DNA from: Piper betle
Taxonomy: Eukaryota; Streptophyta; Magnoliopsida; Piperales; Piperaceae
Assembly (NCBI GenBank): GCA_033002965.1
Contig: JAURVB010012667.1
Coordinates: 1 to 64,000 of the forward strand
Length of the DNA stretch: 64,000 nt
Reading direction: 5' to 3'
The notes below the pieces were generated by a model, which did no database searches, had not been told where the DNA came from, and saw only the letters and a program-made list of their open reading frames with translations. The position numbers were made by a program, and so were the translations under genes. This document shows positions 58,561 to 64,000 of this stretch, piece after piece. The first letter of the stretch is position 1. The number at the start of each line of letters is the position of its first letter.

Positions 58561-59459
58561 AGGATCATACAAAAAAGCACAAATACACTTGCATAGAAGT
58601 GTTGGTGCATGGCCAACATGGTAAATCATGACCACTAAATCAAACTAGAAGTCTAGTAATAACTTAATATAAGAAAAATATGCACTTCAAAATATGGTTG
58701 ACATATGAGTATGTCGACATGCAACTAACTTCAATAGCCAATTTTGACAAACTTTGGAACCAACGACCATGTTGAAAAAAACTTCAACAAAAGTAGTTGT
58801 TTTACACTGGCTCCCCTTCTAAGTTGGGGAGGATGTACTTATATAGACATAGTTTGGTGCGTGAAAACAAAAAGGTAAATGATTAAATGTCATAATAAAT
58901 TAATCATAAATACATACACACTTCATAATAACGAAATACGAAGAGACAAAATTTATAAAACCATAAATAAAATAACCAAGTTATTTTTGGGGTTTTACAA
59001 TATACCGAATTTGGGAATTTTGGTCCTCGAAAATATATTAACATCATAACGAGAAATTTTTCCCAAATGCCTAATATATTTGATCGTACTCCAGTAGGTA
59101 TTAGATGTGAGACTAACATAACTTTTGGGAGGGATATTACATTTCACCCACCTTAAGGAAATTTCGTCTTTGAAATTCCTCTATGACTCTTAACATACCA
59201 CTATCAATATCATACGAAACTGGGTTTGCTTTAATACCACCTGTAGCATTTCAAATTTTTGGTCTAGTGGTAGACTGCAGTGCGTTATTAAAAATTCATA
59301 AAGCTATTAATTTAACCACGATCGTAAAAACTTCATGGAAACGAATTTCGAAAGCATAAGTCGGAACCACTCAATAGCCAACTAAAATCATACAGACATA
59401 CATACATAATCATATATATTGTGTTAGAACACAAAATGACATCACGTGGAGCCCAGACA

Positions 59460-59740
59460 AGTCAACGAAGCATACAACGTGTCTTATACATGTATCGGAA
59501 TCTCGTTGATGGTAACATGCCCATATCATACATAACCGTATATATGACTGGAATCTAGTCGACAGTAACATGCCCGTATCAAACATAAACATATACATTA
59601 CTGGAATCTAGTCGAAAGTAACATGTTTGTATCATACATAAATATATACATGTGACCGAATCTAGTTGACGGTAACATGCTCGCATCATATATAACCATA
59701 AACATGTACTAGAATCTAGTCGACGGCAACATGCTCGTTC
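59460..59740. repeat. 54-bp minisatellite inside the right LTR, about five units
   Basis: Same unit and place as in the left LTR, with independent substitutions and slight length differences between units. Confidence 0.85.
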
Positions 59741-60360
59741 TAATAGGATCATACAGACTAACACACATACGCTTACATGTAAGTGTTAGTGCATGACCAA
59801 CATGGTAACTCATGACCACTTAATCAAACTAAAAATCTAGTAACAACTTAATATAAGAAAAATATGTGCTTTAAAGTATAGTTGAGGTACGAGACATGCA
59901 ACCAACTTCAATAGCCAATTTTGACAATCTTTGGAGCCAACGACCATGTTGAAAAAACTTCCACAAATGTGGTTATTTCACACCAGTTCCCCCTTATGGG
60001 ATGGGGAGGATGTGCTTATATAGACATAGTTTGGTGCATGAAAATGAAAAGATAAATAATGAAAGGTCATAATAAATTAACCATAAATACATATGCACTA
60101 TATAATAAGGAAATACAAAAGATAAGATTTATAAAACCCAAAATAAAATAACTAGGTTATTTTTGGGGTTTTACAATATCCCCAAATTTGGGAATTATTG
60201 TCATAAAAAATATATTAAAGTCATAATGAGAAATTTCACTCAATCAACTAATATATTGGATAGTACCTCGGTGGGTATTAGATGCGAGACTAACATAATT
60301 TTTGGGAGGGATATTACAAAATGGGGGGACTTGGGTAGAGAAAAAGAGAAGAGAAGAAAG

Positions 60361-60735
60361 ACATATTTTGAGATTAGTCATGGTCCCCCAATTCATTTTG
60401 AGGTTAGTCATGGTCTCCCAGTTCATTCTAAGATGAGAACATTGTCTCTCAGCTCATTCTGAGATTAGCTGGTCTCCCAATTCATTTTGAGATTAGTCAT
60501 GGACTCCCAGTTCATTCTGAGATTAGAAAATTTTCTCCAAGCTCATTCTGAGATTAGGTGGTCCCCCAATTCATTTTGAGGTTAGTCATGGTCTCCCAGT
60601 TCATTCTGAGATTAGAAAATTATCTCCCAGCTCATTCTGAGATTAGGTGGTCCCCCAATTCATTTTGATGTTAGTCATGGTCTCCCAGTTCATTCTGAGA
60701 TTAGAAAATTGTCTCCCAACTCATTCTGAGATTAG
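60361..60735. repeat. Higher-order tandem repeat: 89-bp unit made of three related ~30-bp monomers
   Basis: Twelve monomers with the core (C)TCCCA(A/G)(T/C)TCATT(C/T)TGAG follow a strict A-B-C order, repeated four times. A begins GGTCCCCCAATTCATTTTGA, B begins GGTCTCCCAGTTCATTCTGA, and C begins TCTCCCAGCTCATTCTGA. Unit lengths are about 30, 33 and 26 bases. No coding meaning seen. Confidence 0.9.
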
Positions 60736-60784
60736 TGCCGACAAAGGCTACCAGTTTGAAAAAAATACACAATTTCATATAATT

Positions 60785-60890
60785 ATACCAATTTGGGAAA
60801 ATACAATATTTCAAATAATTATACGGACAATACAACATTCCAAATAATTATACGGATAATATAACATTTCAAATAATTATACGGACACAC
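60785..60890. repeat. 29-bp tandem repeat, about 3.5 copies
   Basis: Unit CAAATAATTATACGGACAAT plus ACAACATTT; a further single diverged copy lies at 61009-61040, after ~120 bp of GC-richer sequence. Confidence 0.85.
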
Positions 60891-61860
60891 ATTGTAATTT
60901 TAAAGGTGCGGCCCCGTGTCGGACTGAGTCAATTCCTTGACCCCGATTGCGTTATAGTGCATGGTGGTCGAATCTGGGCTCAGGCCGACCAGGGCTGCCA
61001 ACAAGGGAAAGTACAACATTTTAAATGATTATACGGACCTGGATATTTCGAACTTGCAGCTGCGACCAATGATCCTAATCTAAACGAGAATATAAAATTA
61101 TACATAAGTATAATTTTATTCGAGTAGGAATGCATGCAACTAAATATCTAATATATATATCATTTCCAAAAATATTAAATATTAAATTATCAACAAATCT
61201 AGTGAGGTAATTAATTATTCCTGTGACATAATCATTTAAGTACTACTTCACATTTTAAATTAATTATCTAAATCACAATTAATACTTAACAATGGATAAA
61301 ATAATTATTACTAATCAACAAGTATTTAATTTTCCTTTGCGATGATAATTACTTAACCCTGATCTTGATGATTTAGTTTACGGTTATAATTTTTAATCTC
61401 TACTATTATTTATAGCAATTAAATTAATTAAGTTGATCGATTAAATTATTTAAAATAATTTATATTATTCAAAAAATATTATTAATACAATTATTTTAAA
61501 TTATTCAACTCAAAAAAGTTTTAAACTTTATTTATTTTCATTATTCTCTTTAGGTTCGACGCTAGTGATTGCTATCCGACTATAGTTTAATAACTCATTT
61601 TCTATATTACTTACTTGTTATTAAAATAATCACTTTATTTACCTATTATTAAATTTAATAAGGTAAAGGTAAAATCTTTATTTTATTAATTACTTATAAC
61701 CGTCTGATTTAATTTAATCGCTTGTATTACGCTGATTAATTATCGACCGTTTATCATTACCGTATTTTTATTACTTATGTCCATGTCGACTTCGTCCAAT
61801 AATTAATCAATTTAGTAACTTTAACCCATTAAAATAATTATTTTTAAAGATTTATTACGA
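60891..61860. other. Intergenic, no gene seen
   Basis: A short GC-richer part (60905-61000) then strongly AT-rich DNA. No open frame of interest. Confidence 0.55.
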
Positions 61861-62203
61861 GTTCGAATTATTTTTAACCCAAGTCGGTATCGAGTCAGGT
61901 GTTATTTACGAGTTGGTATTATTATTTAACTCGAGCTGTGTCGAGTCAAGCATTATTTACAAGTTTGCCACCCAAGGTAATTTTTTCCTTCTTCTTCTCC
62001 TGCATGCTCTGTTCCTGACAGCAGCCGCCCTCTAGCCACCGCCGGCAATCGTCTCCGGCCGCCATCAATCATCGCCGCCCAGACTTGCCATGCCATTGCG
62101 GTGTCCCCCGGCCAAATCCGGCCGCCTTCCAACCGCGGCGACACCCGCATCGCCTGCATAGCGGTTAGTTCACGTCGGCGATTCCATCGCCGGCGAGCGT
62201 TGC
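61860..62203 (+). repeat. Fragment of a long-LTR family copy, truncated by the next copy
   Basis: The stretch GTCGAGTCAAGCATTATTTA followed by CAAGTTTGCCACCC corresponds to 62630-62660 in the following copy and loosely to 55040-55070 in the solo LTR. The following ~200 bp is GC-rich with GCCGCC/CCGGC words, as in the other copies. It stops abruptly where the next LTR begins, as if that copy inserted into it. Confidence 0.55.
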
Positions 62204-64000
62204 TGTAAAACTCATGATTCGAGTCAGGGTTTTATATTCAGAACCGGTCGGTTCGACCTTTATTTTCGAGTCGAGTCAGTTTCAGAACACGTGTACTGAG
62301 CCGATGCCAGTCGCGTGTATGAGCTAAGAGGGTCATGCGTACCCAAGTATATGATGATAACGTCATGAACACAGCAGAACAGAATGAGTTATCAGATATA
62401 TAAGAGTATGCCAGTCATTTTTTTCTTTATTATTAGTGGATCGTAGAATTAGTGTTAGGCCGTTTACCGCGTTAGGACGCGTTCGGGTAGTTTGGGTGGG
62501 TTGTTAGTCATAGGGCATATCATTATAATGTTGTGGTGTTGTTTGATTTTACGGGATTTTTCCCGATTTTAATGAATTTTTTTAGGATTTAATACGAGTT
62601 AGTTATGATACTTGACTCGAGCCGGAGACGAGTCAAGTATTATTTACGAGTTTGCCACCCAACTAAGTTATCACCCCGACCTTTTTTCCCCACGCCCAAA
62701 CCCTCGCCGCGCCGCCCTGTTCGCGCGCCGCCACCGCCACGGCCGACGCCGCCTGGCCGCCGATCGACGCCGCCCAGCCCGACCACGACGTCGCCTTGCC
62801 GCCCCGACCAGGTCCGGCCCCCATCGGACCGCCGCGACGCGAGGAAACCACGCTGCGACGCCGCGGTCGCGTTGCGTTTCCATCGCCAATCCCGCCGCCG
62901 GCGACCAGCGCTGCCGCGATCGGTCGGTCGCCTCAGCACCCTCAGCCTTCCAGCTACCTTTCCCAACTGGAACGGAGGCCGCCGCCACCGTGGCCGGCCG
63001 GATCTAGCGACCCATCGCCGCCGGCTCTGTTTTGCCGTTTTCCGGCGAGCCGCCGCCTCCATTGGCCACGCTGAGGTCATAGATGAGTTGGGCTTGCCGA
63101 GCCGGTTCCGATGGTACCCTACATGACCCCTATCCAGCTAGTAGACGCCGCGCGACGATTGTTGCCGGAAAACCACCGGAAGTCGCCGGAAAACCGCCCG
63201 TAGCTGCCGGAAAACCGCCGGAAAATTGGAATTTCTGGAATTCACCGGATCTTCCGCGGGGCTCACCCAGTGGAGCCCGATCGAGCTTCGGACGCCGATG
63301 AGCGCCGAATTTGAGCTCCGAGACGCGCGACGGAACCCTAGGCGTCGTCGATCGCCAACGACGTGAGGTATAATTACCTCCGAATTTATAAGTTAAAGTT
63401 TGATGATTGTTAGCACAGCATGCTAGGGTTGATTAATTATTATGATGAATGTTAAGATTATGAATGAAGTAAACATGTGCATGATGTGATTAACAGGGAA
63501 TGAAGGTTAAATGAGCTAATGAAGTAAAGTAAATTTGAGTATGATAATCGAGTACAACGTAACTTAGGAAATGTAATAAAATAGGTGTTAATAGGATAAG
63601 TTGGAATTATTTTTACATTTATAAATATTGATTGTTATGGTTAATGTTGGTATTATGGTGTGAGGGTCATGTCGGATTTGATGCATCATTTAGTTAGCGG
63701 GCGTTAGTATTTAGTTTTGATGTGTAGGTACGGAGTAGGAGCTTGCCGCCTAGGCGCGATGACACGCTTGGAGCTTCTACCAGGTCCGTTTAGGACTCGT
63801 CTTGTTTTACGCTTTTCTATTGTATGTTTATGTTATTAATTGCAGGACGGGTTAAGTGGTGTTTTATTGGATCCCACTTAACTCGGGTCATTTAACCGAA
63901 TATTTTCCGGATTAATAACCCCTCGAGGATGAGATCCCTCGAGGATGATTTCGAAAACAAGATCCACCACAAGCTGCCTTCGGGCCTATTATATGAATCC
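62204..64000 (+). mobile_element. LTR of the 54.6-kb family, running off the window
   Basis: Begins TGTAAAACTCATGATTCGAG and aligns with 54633-56520: GTACCCAAGTATATGATGAT, the GAGTATGCC region, the GAGTCAAGTATTATTTACGA region, a GC-rich middle, and the AGGTCCGTTTAGGACTCG and GGATTAATAACCC segments. The right end is beyond 64000, so solo LTR versus full element is unknown. Long frames in 62600-63300 are GC-rich LTR sequence; their Pro/Arg/Ala composition has no domain, so I call no gene. Confidence 0.8.
63161..63226. repeat. 21-bp tandem repeat, three copies
   Basis: Unit GCCGGAAAACCGCCGGAAGT plus one base, three times in a row with small changes; in one frame it reads AGKPPEV-like repeats. 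It lies in the GC-rich part of the LTR copy and is not visible in the solo LTR at 54.6 kb. Confidence 0.85.

Larger units (their letters stand above)
58061..60318 (-). mobile_element. LTR element reduced to LTR - 100 bp - LTR
   Basis: Two direct repeats of nearly equal size, 58061-59141 (1,081 bp) and 59242-60318 (1,077 bp), each reading TGTA(A/G)CAT...GGGAGGGATATTACA on the plus strand. The 100-bp interior, read on the minus strand, starts with a degenerate primer site (GGTGGTATTAAAGC, near 59228-59241) and ends with a purine tract (AAGGTGGGTGAAA, near 59142-59154). The LTR TATA box (CTATATAAG, minus) lies at 58838-58846 and 60015-60023. Flanks AAAGG and AAATG form a one-mismatch target duplication. 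No coding sequence remains. Confidence 0.82.

Noticed and set aside
58250..58635. Repeat-protein-like frames of 119-124 codons on both strands
   Set aside because: They come from a 54-bp minisatellite inside an LTR; open on both strands because the unit is a multiple of three.
58285..59740. CRISPR array
   Set aside because: Regularly spaced repeats are a direct minisatellite without unique spacers, in a plant genome.
62605..63301. Overlapping Pro/Arg/Ala-rich frames up to 173 codons
   Set aside because: They are GC-rich LTR sequence shared with the solo LTR at 54.6 kb, open in several frames at once, with no domain.

Overview
The window is nuclear DNA of a flowering plant. It carries four plant genes with introns (an HD-Zip I factor, a NAC factor, a HAESA-type receptor kinase and a Cu/Zn superoxide dismutase) in a large AT-rich, retrotransposon-filled background. 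The very GC-rich 5' half of the receptor kinase exon against AT-rich flanks is a gradient usually seen in monocots, so a monocot is my best inference. No species can be named from the sequence.

Layout. 1-2940: minus-strand Ty3/gypsy element, cut by the window edge, with RT, protease, zinc knuckle, gag, a primer-binding site and part of an LTR. 4761-12044: a decayed Ty1/copia element with both LTRs; its gag is split by a 1,152-bp solo LTR of another family (6630-7781) with exact 5-bp target duplications. 15130-15955: HD-Zip I gene (minus) with paired G-boxes upstream. 16060-23200: intergenic, with LTR remnants, minisatellites and a CACTA-like terminus. 23200-31134: minus-strand gypsy-type element with two ~1.9-2.3 kb LTRs and gag remnants but no recognisable pol; its left LTR holds a miniature LTR element and a MITE-like insertion. 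33534-36715: NAC gene (plus, three exons). 37865-38286: 211-bp tandem duplication. 39014-42277: HAESA/HSL1-like LRR receptor kinase (minus, two exons) with frame disruptions confined to its first ~350 bp. 42360-51546: about 9 kb without a confident gene. 51547-52972: Cu/Zn SOD gene (minus, seven exons) with a possible secretion signal and a frame break in exon 1. 53230-53303: tRNA-Asn relic. 54633-57759: 3.1-kb solo LTR with exact target duplications. 58061-60318: two 1.08-kb LTRs separated by only ~100 bp that still hold a primer site and a polypurine tract. 60361-60900: two tandem-repeat arrays, one with higher-order structure. 61860-64000: GC-rich LTR copies of the same family as the 54.6-kb solo LTR, one running off the window.

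The four host genes are unrelated and independently transcribed; they do not form a pathway or cluster. The HD-Zip and NAC genes encode DNA-binding regulators, the kinase a plasma-membrane peptide-hormone receptor, and the SOD an antioxidant enzyme. I found no CRISPR, operon, rRNA or clear new biological system. The points most worth checking are the SOD exon 1 frame/splice choice and its possible export, the clustered frame breaks in the kinase 5' end, a 34-bp-arm hairpin at 31.9 kb, and the miniature LTR-LTR elements.
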